The translations under genes and the position numbers were made by a program. Below are positions 1 to 8,339 of a stretch of 64,000 nucleotides of DNA, one piece after another (within the stretch, counting starts at the first letter, position 1; each line of letters starts with the position of its first letter). The DNA is from Candidatus Pseudobutyricicoccus lothianensis (GTDB taxonomy: Bacteria; Bacillota; Clostridia; Oscillospirales; Butyricicoccaceae), in the NCBI GenBank assembly GCA_904419295.1, contig CAJFRA010000009.1, positions 1 through 64,000 on the forward strand, in the 5' to 3' direction. The notes under the pieces are model-generated. The model saw only the letters and a program-made list of their open reading frames with translations, ran no database searches and had not been told where the DNA came from.

Positions 1-30
1 GGAGAGGCGCCGCTGGCGCGACGCCTCTCC
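1..30. terminator. Inverted repeat at window edge, possible terminator
   Basis: A 9-bp perfect stem (GGAGAGGCG / CGCCTCTCC) encloses a 12-nt loop. It lies 20 bp beyond the stop of the small zinc-ribbon gene and could end the minus-strand transcript. The U-tract that would prove it falls outside the window. Confidence 0.4.
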
Positions 31-50
31 GCTTAAAACTTCATGTTTTC

Positions 51-200
51 CTACATAGGTGCCTTTTTGTGCTGTCCGCACAATCTGGGGCGGTTCACCA
101 GCCGGGGGGCTGCTTTTTTGGCCCCCATGCGATGGCCGCAATAGGCACAGAACAGTTCGTTGTCCAGCAGTTCCGTGCCGCATTTGGGGCAGGTCTTCAT
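51..200 (-). CDS. Small zinc-ribbon protein (49 aa)
   Basis: A 49-residue ORF that starts MKTCPKCGTELLDNE and carries two CxxC knuckles (CPKC at 4-7, CAYC at 18-21), the pattern of a short zinc ribbon. The tail is basic (GAKKAAPRLVNRPR). A good ribosome site (GAGGGGGAG) sits about 6 nt before the ATG. The gene starts 63 bp downstream of iadA on the same strand, so it is probably co-transcribed. Its function is unknown; such mini-ribbons usually bind nucleic acid or protein partners. Confidence 0.7.
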   Translation of the reverse strand: MKTCPKCGTELLDNELFCAYCGHRMGAKKAAPRLVNRPRLCGQHKKAPM

Positions 201-263
201 CGCGCTCCCCCTCTCTTTTCCAAACATGGCGGCAAAAGCGGCAAGCCCGCCGCTTTGCCCTCT

Positions 264-1421
264 TTATGCCTCAAACGTGCCTTTCATCCGCAGTTCACCG
301 CCGGCCATTGCCCGCTTGCCTCTGGCAAAGACATCGGTGATCTGCAATTCTTTGTCCATCACCAGCAGGTCGGCATCCGCACCGGGGGCGATGCAGCCTT
401 TGACCCCTTCTTTGCCCAGGCGCTTGGCCGGGGAGGTGGTCAGCAGGCGCAGCATATCTTCCAGCGGGATCTCCAGCTGCTGCACGCCCCGGCGCAGCTC
501 AAAGAGCAGCACGGCCGGGCTCACATAAGTCAAACCGATGCAGCGGCCTGTCTCGTCGAACCGGGGCTGGCTGCCGTTTCCATCAGAAGACAGGGACACA
601 TGGTCCAGGTCCACCCCGTGTTGGATGCAGTATTTCACCAGGTCTGCCGCTGTCTCCCCCTCTTTTGGGCCAGTGGCTGTCAAATCAAAGTTGCCGCCCA
701 TCTTGGCCAACTTGATGGCCTCGTCCAGCAGCTTGTGGTTGCGGCCCACATGGGTGGGCAGGAACGTCTCGATGGGCACGTCGGAATGATCCAGCGCATC
801 AAAGATGGGGTCCAGCATCCCTTCCCGCACACCGGTGTGGATGGTCAGCAGGCCCGCTTTGCCGCTGAGCATGCCGCCCATGTTCACATCGCTGGCCAGC
901 CGTGTCAGCTCATCCCTTGTGATGGTGGAGCTGCGGTGGTCGCTCATGGCCAGCTTGGCGCCGATGATCTTGTCGATCAGCATGATATCCCGAAGGACCG
1001 AGCCTGTCAGTGTCACTGTGGGGTATTGATAGGAGCCGGTGAGCATGTAGGTGCTGATGCCCTCGGTCTCCAAAGCCGTCACTTTGCCCAGCAGGTTTTC
1101 CAGGCTGCGGGATGTGCCGTCGGTGCCCAGCAGGCCCAATACGGTGGTAACACCGTTTTGCAGCAGCTCGCTCAGGTTCAGCTCCGGCGTGCGGCTGTGG
1201 TAGCCCTGCTCGCCGCCGCCGCCCGTCACATGGACATGGATGTCGATCAGCCCGGGCGTGACGATGGCGCCGCCGCAGTCGATCACTTCCACCCCTTCCA
1301 GGCCCTCGTAACCCCGGATCTCCTCTTCTACCAGCATGATCTTTTCATCGGCCAGCAAGATATCCCGCATGCCCAGGTGTTTGGGGGCATACACGTCGCA
1401 GTGTTTCAGCAATTTCAGCAT
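264..1421 (-). CDS. iadA: Isoaspartyl dipeptidase
   Basis: 385-aa metal-dependent amidohydrolase that cleaves beta-aspartyl (isoaspartyl) dipeptides left by damaged-protein turnover. The binuclear zinc ligands of the family are all visible: H62 and H64 (DIHVHVTGGGG), the lysine to be carbamylated K156 (IGAKLAMSDHRSS), H195, H224 (LPTHVGRNH) and D280 (LSSDGNGSQP). The signature VTTVLGLLGTDGTSRS is also IadA-like. The start at 1421 is chosen because AGGGAGATCATT precedes the ATG; the frame is open 76 codons further upstream but has no ribosome site there. A plausible promoter lies at 1495-1523. Cytoplasmic; the length matches the family (about 390 aa). Confidence 0.93.
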   Translation of the reverse strand: MLKLLKHCDVYAPKHLGMRDILLADEKIMLVEEEIRGYEGLEGVEVIDCGGAIVTPGLIDIHVHVTGGGGEQGYHSRTPELNLSELLQNGVTTVLGLLGTDGTSRSLENLLGKVTALETEGISTYMLTGSYQYPTVTLTGSVLRDIMLIDKIIGAKLAMSDHRSSTITRDELTRLASDVNMGGMLSGKAGLLTIHTGVREGMLDPIFDALDHSDVPIETFLPTHVGRNHKLLDEAIKLAKMGGNFDLTATGPKEGETAADLVKYCIQHGVDLDHVSLSSDGNGSQPRFDETGRCIGLTYVSPAVLLFELRRGVQQLEIPLEDMLRLLTTSPAKRLGKEGVKGCIAPGADADLLVMDKELQITDVFARGKRAMAGGELRMKGTFEA

Positions 1422-1494
1422 AATGATCTCCCTCTTTCTGTCGGGCAGCGCGGGGCCGCCCCGGGTTCTGGGGGTGTTTCCCCTGTTTGCTTTT

Positions 1495-1523
1495 AGTTTA
1501 CTCGCTCCCGGCCCTTTTTGCAA
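1495..1523 (-). promoter_or_regulatory. Putative iadA promoter
   Basis: On the minus strand, TTGCAA, 17 nt, then TAAACT. Each box has four of six consensus bases. It lies in the 169-bp gap between the methyltransferase stop and iadA. Confidence 0.4.
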
Positions 1524-1590
1524 CAGAAAAGGGCTTCGGCATCCAGGGAAAAATCGAGCCTCCCCGACCGTTTGGGCCTTTCGGCCCGGT

Positions 1591-2382
1591 TCATTTTTGA
1601 AAGATATCCACGGCATGGCTGGTATGCCCCACCATATCCTGGCGTTCACAGGTGGCGAAGTGGTACTGCAAAAACAGCTGGAAGTTGTCTTCGTCCATTC
1701 GGTCGATGGCTTCGCGCATCAGCAGTGCACAACCGTCTGTGGCCACATAGTGCAGGCGCTTTACAGGGAAAACAGCCATGAGTGCATCGATGTCCTCTTT
1801 TCGGACCAATTCGAACAGGTCTTTGGGTTGGGATCTCGCCCCAAACGTGCTGCCGTCCAACAGGCCCTGCCGGATATACTCTCCCACCGGGATGCTGCGC
1901 CGGTTGAAGCCCTCATCCAGCAAACACCCATCGGAGATCACATAGGCTGCAAAGACGATGCCCCCTGGTTTGGTCACCCGGATGGCCTCGCCCAAAGCCT
2001 GCCTTTTGTCTGTTTCCTCATAAAGATGATAAAGGGGGCCCAGCAGCAGGGTCATATCGTAGCGTTCCGCTGGAAAAGCCGATAGATCCAAGGCGTTTCC
2101 CTGGGTAATGGTGACCGCTTCTCCCGGCTGTGTGTTCCGGCGGAAGACCTCGATGTTGTGGGGGACCAATTCCACTGCATCCACCCCATGCCCTTGCCGG
2201 GCCAGCGCGTGGGAGTAGCGGCCGGTGCCGGCGCCGATCTCCAACACCCGGCTGCCTGGTTTCAAATACCGCTGGATATACCGCATCGTGGTGAGGAATT
2301 CGACGCTTCCATGCTTGGATGCAAAGCGTTCGTCCTCCTCATAACGGCTATAAAAGTCAATGATGTAACGATCGTCCGCCAT
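1591..2382 (-). CDS. Class I SAM-dependent methyltransferase
   Basis: 263 aa with a Rossmann-type methyltransferase core: motif I VLEIGAGTGRYS near residue 46, the acidic residue after strand 2 (VDAVELVP), motif GNALDLSAF, and motif IV-like LLLGPLYHLYEE. The substrate cannot be read from the sequence. Its start lies inside the end of the upstream TetR gene (26-bp overlap), and AAGGAGGGGAAT precedes the ATG, so the two are translationally coupled and regulated together. A GGGCC-GAAA-GGCCC hairpin follows the stop at about 1575-1588 but has no T-run. Confidence 0.85.
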   Translation of the reverse strand: MADDRYIIDFYSRYEEDERFASKHGSVEFLTTMRYIQRYLKPGSRVLEIGAGTGRYSHALARQGHGVDAVELVPHNIEVFRRNTQPGEAVTITQGNALDLSAFPAERYDMTLLLGPLYHLYEETDKRQALGEAIRVTKPGGIVFAAYVISDGCLLDEGFNRRSIPVGEYIRQGLLDGSTFGARSQPKDLFELVRKEDIDALMAVFPVKRLHYVATDGCALLMREAIDRMDEDNFQLFLQYHFATCERQDMVGHTSHAVDIFQK

Positions 2383-2959
2383 ATTCCCCTCCTTGCTTTT
2401 CCCGCAGCAGCAGGGCGGACAGTAGCGACGCCACCATCTTTTCCCCGGTCTCTTGCTGCAACGCCACTTTGCCGGCAGCGCTCAACACCGCAATGCCATG
2501 GGCGTAAAAAAACAGATCCAAAAACACTCTTCTTCCCTGCTCCACCGGCAACCCCAGTGCTTTGGCAAAGGCCTCTGCCTTTGTTCCATTGCCGGCCTCC
2601 CGGTAAAAATCCTTTGCTTCCGCCATGTCCAGTTCCATATCATGGACGAACAAAAGCTGGAACACATGGGTCTCCTGTTGCGCAAAAGCGATGTACGACA
2701 GGGGGAGCACCAGGCAGGGATCCCCCTGGAATGTCTGCCCATACCGCTGCACATAGTTTTCATAAAAGGCATAAGCAAAGGTTAAAAATTCCCTTTTCAT
2801 CTCTTCCATGTTGGCATAGCAGGTAAAGATCGGCTGTGTCGAACACCGCAGCTGTGCCGCGATGCTGCGGGCGTTCACTGACTCAAACCCCTGTTTTCTG
2901 GTCAGATCCAACACGGTATCCAAAATCATCTCTTTTGTGATCCTTGCTTTGGGCGGCAT
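2357..2959 (-). CDS. TetR-family transcriptional regulator
   Basis: 200 aa. An N-terminal helix-turn-helix (about residues 8-50: ITKEMILDTVLDLTRKQG, then SIAAQLRCSTQPIFTCY) is followed by an all-helical ligand/dimer domain. A GTG at 2974 would extend the frame by five codons, but that GTG is part of the GGAGGAG ribosome site for the ATG at 2959, so 2959 is preferred. The 3' end overlaps the methyltransferase gene. A sigma-A promoter with an imperfect palindrome lies directly upstream, which suggests autorepression and control of the methyltransferase. Confidence 0.87.
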   Translation of the reverse strand: MPPKARITKEMILDTVLDLTRKQGFESVNARSIAAQLRCSTQPIFTCYANMEEMKREFLTFAYAFYENYVQRYGQTFQGDPCLVLPLSYIAFAQQETHVFQLLFVHDMELDMAEAKDFYREAGNGTKAEAFAKALGLPVEQGRRVFLDLFFYAHGIAVLSAAGKVALQQETGEKMVASLLSALLLREKQGGEYGGRSLHH

Positions 2960-2984
2960 GGCAGTCTCCTCCACGGATTAAATA

Positions 2985-3030
2985 ACTATCGTTATACAAC
3001 TATAGTAATATATCATTCTTCTCCTGTCAA
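2985..3030 (-). promoter_or_regulatory. Promoter with overlapping TetR-type operator
   Basis: TTGACA (3025-3030), a 17-nt spacer and TACTAT (3002-3007) on the minus strand. A 22-bp imperfect palindrome at 2985-3006 (halves ACTATCGTTAT and ACAACTATAGT, 9 of 11 positions symmetric) covers the -10 box and start region. This is the position expected for an autoregulatory TetR operator. Confidence 0.65.
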
Positions 3031-3064
3031 GCCCTCGGCCTCTACCGGGTGTTTCCTCGCCTCT

Positions 3065-4156
3065 TTACCGGTCTTCTTTCAGCCAGGTCTTGGCTTCCAC
3101 GCCCTCTTCCTGCATGGTTTGCAGCAGCGCTTCCCAATCGTCCCCATCCGCGCCGCGCGTCTGCGGCATGGCCTCCATGGCTGTCTTCAGCGGCGTATAC
3201 AGATCCTTGATGGGCAGCAGCTCCATACAGGTGACGGCAAATTCCACATCCTGGAGCGTTGGATCGTTCAGCAAGGCTTCTTCCAGCAGGTAATAATTGT
3301 TGTCGATCATCCCTTTTTTCATGACAGCATCCACTTTGGGATGTTGGACCACCATCCGCAGCGCTTCCATATCGCCCAGCATCTGCATGTCGTAGACCAA
3401 GGAGTCCTTCACCGTCTGGTCGGTCTCTGTGTCGAGCAGATCTGCACAGCGGGCGATCAATTCGTCTTTTTCCGCCCGGCTGCCGCCGTTCTTTGCGATC
3501 TCCTGGGCCAAAACGTCGATCGCGCTTTCCGTCTGGCCGGCGTCTTCCACTTGCCCCTCCAGCGTCTGTTCCGCTTCCTCCACAGCAATTCCCCGGTCTA
3601 TCTGGGAAAGCCGGTTTTTGGCGTTGAACCGCAGCGCGCTGTCTTCGGCTTCACACAATTCCCGCAGGATGTCCAGTTCCTTTTCTTTTTCAAACCCCAG
3701 GGTGCTGATCAGGGAGCATTTCAGCCCCGGAGAAAACCCCTCATCCTGCAGCAGCGCCAGCAGCCTCGGGTCATTGTGGTCTCTATCCGGGTACCTCATC
3801 CCGTAGTAATCGATCCACAGTTGGCACAGTTCCAGGCTCGACTGGTTTTCCACGATCCGCTGTACCAGTTCTTCTTCTGTATAATCGCCAATGCGTTTGG
3901 ATACCGCGCCGATCCAGCAGATCAGGTCTTTGTCGGCCTGTCCTGTTTCCGCCGTTTCTTCCAGCGCTTCGTCCACGTCCGCTTTGAAATCCGCCGGGCT
4001 GAGGGCATAGAGCTTTTCCAAAATCTCCTCCTGGGTCAGCCCTTCCGTATGGCCCCAGACCACTTGGCGGTCTGCGGACACCAATGCGCTGGCCGAAACC
4101 AGCAGCGCCGTCGCAACGGCCAGCCCAACCGCTGGATACCATCTTCCCTTTTTCAT
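3065..4156 (-). CDS. Exported helical (HEAT-like) protein of unknown function
   Basis: 363 aa. A signal peptide is clear (MKKGRWYPAVGLAVATALLVSAS, likely cleavage after ALVSA near residue 28). The mature part is acidic and predicted all-helical, with repeating units of about 30 residues (for example RLLALLQDEGFSPGLKCSLI and ELDILRELCEAEDSALRFNA) that resemble degenerate HEAT repeats. No catalytic motif is visible. No lipobox cysteine is seen, so it is probably secreted or retained at the wall. The gene is monocistronic: a promoter-like site lies at 4210-4238 and the terminator of mgsA lies upstream. I do not recognise the family. Confidence 0.75.
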   Translation of the reverse strand: MKKGRWYPAVGLAVATALLVSASALVSADRQVVWGHTEGLTQEEILEKLYALSPADFKADVDEALEETAETGQADKDLICWIGAVSKRIGDYTEEELVQRIVENQSSLELCQLWIDYYGMRYPDRDHNDPRLLALLQDEGFSPGLKCSLISTLGFEKEKELDILRELCEAEDSALRFNAKNRLSQIDRGIAVEEAEQTLEGQVEDAGQTESAIDVLAQEIAKNGGSRAEKDELIARCADLLDTETDQTVKDSLVYDMQMLGDMEALRMVVQHPKVDAVMKKGMIDNNYYLLEEALLNDPTLQDVEFAVTCMELLPIKDLYTPLKTAMEAMPQTRGADGDDWEALLQTMQEEGVEAKTWLKEDR

Positions 4157-4209
4157 TGCCTTTCCCCGCCTTTCTCTGGTCTGCTGCTCATATCCTCTGC
4201 TTTGTTATC

Positions 4210-4238
4210 ATTCTATCTGTATGATTTCCCGAAAACAA
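4210..4238 (-). promoter_or_regulatory. Putative promoter of the exported HEAT-like gene
   Basis: On the minus strand, TTGTTT, 17 nt, then TAGAAT. The -10 box is good and the -35 box is weak. It sits between the mgsA terminator and the gene start. Confidence 0.4.
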
Positions 4239-4259
4239 TCCCCTATTTTCAGCCAACAC

Positions 4260-4290
4260 AAAGCGCCCAGGGCCGATCCCTGGGCGCTTT
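4260..4290 (-). terminator. Rho-independent terminator of mgsA
   Basis: A 13-bp perfect stem (AAAGCGCCCAGGG / CCCTGGGCGCTTT) with a 5-nt loop, 22 bp past the mgsA stop. The run after the stem is short (GCTTTGTGTTG on the minus strand). Confidence 0.75.
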
Positions 4291-4312
4291 CCTTCTGCTT
4301 TTCACTTGCTTC

Positions 4313-4780
4313 TCAATCCCCGGTACGCATGCGCATGTGGGCGTCAAAATCCATGATCTTCCGTTGATAGGCCTGGTGCATCAAAGGGGATGAAAGCATA
4401 AAATCCGCCGTGGCCCGGTTGGTGGCCAAGGGGATGTTATACAGTGCCGCGATGCGCAGCAGCGCCTTCACATCAGGGTCGTGGGGCTGCTGGGTCAGCG
4501 GATCCCAGAAAAAGATCATAAAGTCCACTTGCCCCTCTGTGATCCGGCTGCCCAACTGCATATCGCCGCCCAGCGGGCCGCTTCGATAAGGCGTCACATC
4601 CAGCCCGGTGTGCCGGGCCACCAGGGCGGCTGTGGTGCCTGTGCCGCACAGCGCGTGGCGGGCCAGCTCCTCTTTGTGCTCCATGGCCCATTCGATCAGG
4701 TCTTGTTTCCGGTTGTCATGGGCCACCAAAGCGATGTGCTTGCGGGGCTCCATGGTGATGGTCGTAAATCCTTCTGTCAT
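4313..4780 (-). CDS. mgsA: Methylglyoxal synthase
   Basis: 155 aa. Converts dihydroxyacetone phosphate to methylglyoxal plus phosphate, a bypass of lower glycolysis under phosphate limitation. Family motifs are complete: HIALVAHDNRK at the N-terminus, the phosphate-binding GTGTTA, SGPLGGDMQLGS with the catalytic aspartate, and FFWDPLTQQPHDPDVKALLR with the conserved His/Asp pair. The start at 4780 is set by AAGGAG 8 nt upstream; the frame is open further but that extension would read through the promoter. Single-gene unit with its own terminator. Confidence 0.95.
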   Translation of the reverse strand: MTEGFTTITMEPRKHIALVAHDNRKQDLIEWAMEHKEELARHALCGTGTTAALVARHTGLDVTPYRSGPLGGDMQLGSRITEGQVDFMIFFWDPLTQQPHDPDVKALLRIAALYNIPLATNRATADFMLSSPLMHQAYQRKIMDFDAHMRMRTGD

Positions 4781-4825
4781 TGCAATTCTCCTTATTGCTT
4801 CTTTTTCATCCTTTTTCACACCTCG

Positions 4826-4854
4826 ATTATAATCTTTTTTTGCGTCCATGAAAA
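4826..4854 (-). promoter_or_regulatory. Putative mgsA promoter
   Basis: TTTTCA, 17 nt, then TATAAT on the minus strand. The -10 is perfect. The box is back to back with the divergent phosphohexomutase promoter. Confidence 0.5.
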
Positions 4855-4875
4855 CCGTTTGCCGGTAAAGTTTTC

Positions 4876-4905
4876 TTGACAAATTCCCCCGTGTCCCCCT
4901 ATCAT
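4876..4905 (+). promoter_or_regulatory. Putative promoter of the phosphohexomutase operon
   Basis: A perfect TTGACA, 18-nt spacer and TATCAT on the plus strand, 50 bp before the start codon. Confidence 0.55.
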
Positions 4906-4955
4906 GCTATCATAGAGATAAAACCAGAAAACCCACAGCCAAAGGAGCGATCAGG

Positions 4956-6665
4956 ATGGATTGGCAGCAGGAATTTCAGCGCTGGGTCTCCAGCCCGGCA
5001 TTGACGTCTGAGCAGCGGCAGGACCTGGAGCAGATGGCCGAGCCCGTGCGCCGCGCCAATTTTGGCAGCCGCCTGCATTTCGGCACGGCGGGCCTTCGGG
5101 GCGTGATGGCGTTGGGCCCCGCTTGCATCAACACGTTTACTCTGGGTCAGGCCGTCACCGCCTTTGGCCGTTGGCTGCTGGATGCCGACTCCGCTGCCCG
5201 GCAGGATGGTGTCTGTATCTGTTACGACGCCCGCCACGGCAGCGATGCGCTGGCCGAATTGGCGGCCCGCTGCCTGTCTGCCCTGGGCCTGCCTGTCCAC
5301 CTCTTCACCCAGCCCCGCCCCACGCCGGAGCTCTCCTTTGCCGTGGGCCACCTGGGCGCTGCCGGTGGGCTGAATATCACAGCCAGCCACAACACCGCCG
5401 AATACAATGGCTGCAAGTTTTACCGCCGGGGCGGCGCCCAACTCACCGACCCCCAGTGCGCCCAAGTGGCCGCCCAGATGGAAGGGCTGCCCCTGTTGGC
5501 TGCCCCGCCTGCCGGCGCCCCCGCCCTGATCCACCCGTTGGCCCAAGCACTGGATGAAGCCTACTGCCAAGCCATTTGCCAAGGCCTGCCCCAGCCGCCC
5601 ACTGCTGTCCCCTGGGCCGGCAAGCTGCGCATCGTCTACACGCCCCTCCACGGGGTGGGCGGTCTGCTGCTGCCCGGGTTGCTGGCCCGCTGCGGTTTTA
5701 CCCAGTTGTTTGCCGTCAATGCCCAAATGGAACCGGATGGCGCATTCCCCACTGTGGCCTCCCCCAACCCGGAAGACCCCGCCGCCTTTGCCCTGGCGCT
5801 GGAAGAGGCCCGCCGGGTGGACGCCCACTTGATCATCGCCACAGATCCGGACGCCGACCGGGTGGCTTTTCAGGTGAAACACGGCGGCGCCTACCGCCCC
5901 CTTTCCGGCCACCAGACCGGCTGTCTGTTGGCGGATTTTTTGCTGACTGCCCACGGCGCTATGGGCTGTCTGCCTGCTTCCCCCTTCCTGGTCAAAAGCT
6001 TGGTCACCACCCAGCTGGCCCGCCGGGTGGCAGAATCTCACGGCGCCGCCTGCTATGAGACCTTCACCGGCTTTAAGCACATGGCAGGCCTGGCCCAGCA
6101 GCTGGAGCAGGCGGGAAAGGGCCACTGTATTTTGGCCTTTGAAGAGGCCATCGGCTGTATGATCGGCAGCCATGCCCGGGATAAAGACGGCCTGGCCGCT
6201 ACCCTGGCCATGTGCCAGCTGGCTGCCTGCTGCCTGGCGGAGGGGCAGACGGTATGGGATGCGCTGGAGGACCTGTTCCGCCGGTGCGGCCAATACCGGG
6301 AGGACGCCTGCCAGCGGGTCTATCCTGGGCCCGACGGCAACCTCCGGCGCCAGCAAGTCATGGAGGGCCTGCGCCAGAAGCCGCTCGCTTCGCTGGATGG
6401 CCTGCCCCTTGTGGCCATCCGGGACTATTTGGAAGGTTTCCGGTGGGAGATCGCCGCAAATTCACGGCAATCCCTTCCCCTTTCCGGTGAAAATATGATA
6501 TACTATGAAATAGCTGGCGGTACGGCCCTTGCCATCCGCCCTTCCGGCACAGAGCCGAAAATCAAGTGCTATCTGCTGGCCCATGGCTCTACGGTCCAGG
6601 CCTGTGAACAGGTGCTTCAGCACCTGCGCCGGGCTGTTCCCGCCCTGCTGGGCCCGCAGGACTAA
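4956..6665 (+). CDS. Phosphoglucomutase/phosphomannomutase (alpha-D-phosphohexomutase)
   Basis: 569 aa, the length of the PgcA-type family. It interconverts hexose 1- and 6-phosphates and so feeds UDP-glucose and cell-envelope sugar synthesis. Four landmark loops are present: the phosphoserine loop ITASHNTAEYNG (catalytic S144), the Mg2+ loop DPDADR (297-302), the sugar loop FEEAIGCMIG, and the phosphate loop RPSGTEPKIKCY near the C-terminus. GTAGLRG near residue 43 is also typical. Ribosome site AAAGGAG. It is followed 22 bp later by a small membrane-anchored gene before a strong terminator, so the two form an operon. Whether it prefers glucose or mannose phosphates cannot be told. Confidence 0.93.
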   Translation: MDWQQEFQRWVSSPALTSEQRQDLEQMAEPVRRANFGSRLHFGTAGLRGVMALGPACINTFTLGQAVTAFGRWLLDADSAARQDGVCICYDARHGSDALAELAARCLSALGLPVHLFTQPRPTPELSFAVGHLGAAGGLNITASHNTAEYNGCKFYRRGGAQLTDPQCAQVAAQMEGLPLLAAPPAGAPALIHPLAQALDEAYCQAICQGLPQPPTAVPWAGKLRIVYTPLHGVGGLLLPGLLARCGFTQLFAVNAQMEPDGAFPTVASPNPEDPAAFALALEEARRVDAHLIIATDPDADRVAFQVKHGGAYRPLSGHQTGCLLADFLLTAHGAMGCLPASPFLVKSLVTTQLARRVAESHGAACYETFTGFKHMAGLAQQLEQAGKGHCILAFEEAIGCMIGSHARDKDGLAATLAMCQLAACCLAEGQTVWDALEDLFRRCGQYREDACQRVYPGPDGNLRRQQVMEGLRQKPLASLDGLPLVAIRDYLEGFRWEIAANSRQSLPLSGENMIYYEIAGGTALAIRPSGTEPKIKCYLLAHGSTVQACEQVLQHLRRAVPALLGPQD

Positions 6666-6687
6666 GCTGTTCAAAGGAGTAATGAAA

Positions 6688-7248
6688 ATGAGCAAGACCC
6701 CGGTTGCCAAAGGGGCAAAAAAAGAGGAAAAACAAAAGCCCCATATCCTTCTTGTATTGATCCCCGTCTGCCTGGTCGCCCTGGTGATCATCGCAGCGGT
6801 GCTGCTTTTGTTGCCCTCGCTCCGAGGCGATCAATCCAACCCCCAAAAATTGATGCAGAAATACTACGAAAACCTATACGCCGGCGATCTGAACCTGCTT
6901 TCGGAGTGTATGCCGGAGGAATTGCGGGAACGCTTTGAACAGGTGAGCACCTTAGGCGGCGTCAGCAGCAACATCTACATCACCTACCGGCAGGAGATGA
7001 TCACCGAAGTAGGCACTGACCCCCAGGTGGAAGTCACAGTGACTTCCAATGAAAATGCGGGCTCGGCCAAGCTGACCGAAGTGCGCAGCGATTTCCCCGA
7101 TGCCAGCGTTGCCAACCAGATCGACTTCCAAGTGAAAGTCACTGGCAGCGAAGGCTCCACCACCATGGAGGGCTCCACCTATGTGACCCAGATCAAAGGC
7201 CAGTGGTATCTGACCACCTACAACCTGCTGCTGGATAAAGTCAGCTGA
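6688..7248 (+). CDS. Membrane-anchored NTF2-like protein of unknown function
   Basis: 186 aa. A lysine-rich cytoplasmic N-terminus (MSKTPVAKGAKKEEKQK) precedes one hydrophobic helix (about 20-42). An exported domain follows that begins NPQKLMQKYYENLYAGDLNLLSECM and ends in paired strands (GQWYLTTYNLLL), the layout of SnoaL/NTF2-like or DUF4878-type domains. The start at 6688 rather than the in-frame ATG at 6682 is chosen because AGGAG ends 8 nt before 6688 but only 2 nt before 6682. It shares the phosphohexomutase transcript and is followed by a terminator. Function unknown. Confidence 0.78.
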   Translation: MSKTPVAKGAKKEEKQKPHILLVLIPVCLVALVIIAAVLLLLPSLRGDQSNPQKLMQKYYENLYAGDLNLLSECMPEELRERFEQVSTLGGVSSNIYITYRQEMITEVGTDPQVEVTVTSNENAGSAKLTEVRSDFPDASVANQIDFQVKVTGSEGSTTMEGSTYVTQIKGQWYLTTYNLLLDKVS

Positions 7249-7266
7249 CCCATAGAGACAGACAAT

Positions 7267-7297
7267 CCCCAGATGTTCGACATCTGGGGATTTTTTT
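7267..7297 (+). terminator. Rho-independent terminator
   Basis: CCCCAGATGT / ACATCTGGGG stem with a 3-nt loop, followed by A and a run of seven or more T. Ends the phosphohexomutase transcript. Confidence 0.9.
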
Positions 7298-7332
7298 GCC
7301 TGCCGCAGGGCTTGCGCCGGCCGGTTCTGCCA

Positions 7333-7965
7333 TCATGGGGCTGTCGGGCTTTCGCTCCCTTTCCAATAGGGGGCCAACAGCGTATCTTTCATCGTCCCGC
7401 TGTAATCCACCGCCCACTGCAACAGGTCAAACTTGCCGTCGGTCATGCAAAAATAGAGCAAGGCCCCAAACTCGGCAAAGACCATCAGCCGCGCCAATTC
7501 CTCGGTAGGCGTGGCGGGGCACAGCTCTCCTTTTTCAATGGCGGTCTCCAAAAACTTTTGAATGGTGGCGGCGGATTCATCGATCTTGTTTTTTTCGCCG
7601 GCTTTCTTGGTGCTCGCCGAATCCATGGCATGGTAGGCGATCCACTGCCGGTTGAAATTCGGCCCATAATCTTCCACCATCAGTTTGGCCCATTCTCGGA
7701 AGTAGTAGCGGAGCTTTTCTTCCAAAGGTCGCTCCTCCATAGCATCCAGACATTGGTCCAGCTGGTCGTACAGGCTCCGCTCCACATAAAGGATCACTTC
7801 ATCTTTGGAAGAGAAATAATGGTAGAAGTTCCCCACCGACATGCCGCACGCCTGGACGATTTGGGATATGGTCACATTTTGATAGCCTTTCTCTCCAATG
7901 AGCCCTTTGGCCGTCTCGAAGATCTTTCTGCGGGATGCCTGGGCTTGCTCTTGCCGCTTCGTCAT
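7333..7965 (-). CDS. TetR-family transcriptional regulator
   Basis: 210 aa. The N-terminal HTH is canonical (RRKIFETAKGLIGEKGYQNV, then TISQIVQACGMSVGNFYHYF, then SSKDEVILYVERS). The rest is a helical effector domain. The start at 7965 (MTKRQEQ) follows AAAGGAGAAAGGCGG; an upstream in-frame start lies inside the promoter. The gene is divergent from a solitary peptide-binding lipoprotein, with promoters back to back in 8.0-8.07 kb, so that lipoprotein gene is the likeliest target besides itself. Confidence 0.88.
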   Translation of the reverse strand: MTKRQEQAQASRRKIFETAKGLIGEKGYQNVTISQIVQACGMSVGNFYHYFSSKDEVILYVERSLYDQLDQCLDAMEERPLEEKLRYYFREWAKLMVEDYGPNFNRQWIAYHAMDSASTKKAGEKNKIDESAATIQKFLETAIEKGELCPATPTEELARLMVFAEFGALLYFCMTDGKFDLLQWAVDYSGTMKDTLLAPYWKGSESPTAP

Positions 7966-7992
7966 GGAGCCACCGCCTTTCTCCTTTCCACC

Positions 7993-8022
7993 ATGATATC
8001 GGCCCTCCGGAACCTTTGTCAA
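7993..8022 (-). promoter_or_regulatory. Putative promoter of the second TetR gene
   Basis: TTGACA, 18 nt, then TATCAT on the minus strand. CCGGAA occurs twice around the -35 region (near 8007 and 8023) and could be regulator half-sites, but this is only a suggestion. Confidence 0.55.
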
Positions 8023-8045
8023 CCGGAATCCTCCATAAATTTTTC

Positions 8046-8074
8046 TTGACAGCCCCGGGGAATGGAGGTATACT
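8046..8074 (+). promoter_or_regulatory. Promoter of the peptide-binding lipoprotein gene
   Basis: Perfect TTGACA, 17-nt spacer, TATACT on the plus strand, giving a leader of about 260 nt before the start codon. Confidence 0.65.
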
Positions 8075-8339
8075 TTTCACAAAATTCAATTCACCGAATA
8101 TCATTCTGTTAATTTCCCTCCTGCATCCTCCCTTCGCAGGGCCGGTGAAAAGATCCATTCGTGTTGGGCAATAAAAAAATGTGTAAAGTTTCACGGTTGG
8201 TCCTTCCCTCCCCCTAGGCGCCGCAGGTCACGGTGGTTTCGGCAGAGGTCTTCAACCACATTTCCATCCGTGCCGTGCCTATGGTGCGTACTTTACGCGT
8301 TCTGCATATAGATCAAATCAATTTTTCGAGGTGAAAGAA
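8075..8339 (+). other. Long untranslated leader, no recognised element
   Basis: About 260 nt between the promoter and the lipoprotein start. I see short pairing stretches but no riboswitch signature I recognise and no ORF with a ribosome site. Confidence 0.4.

Noticed and set aside
2960..2974. Upstream GTG start for the first TetR gene
   Set aside because: The GTG is part of the GGAGGAG ribosome site serving the ATG at 2959.
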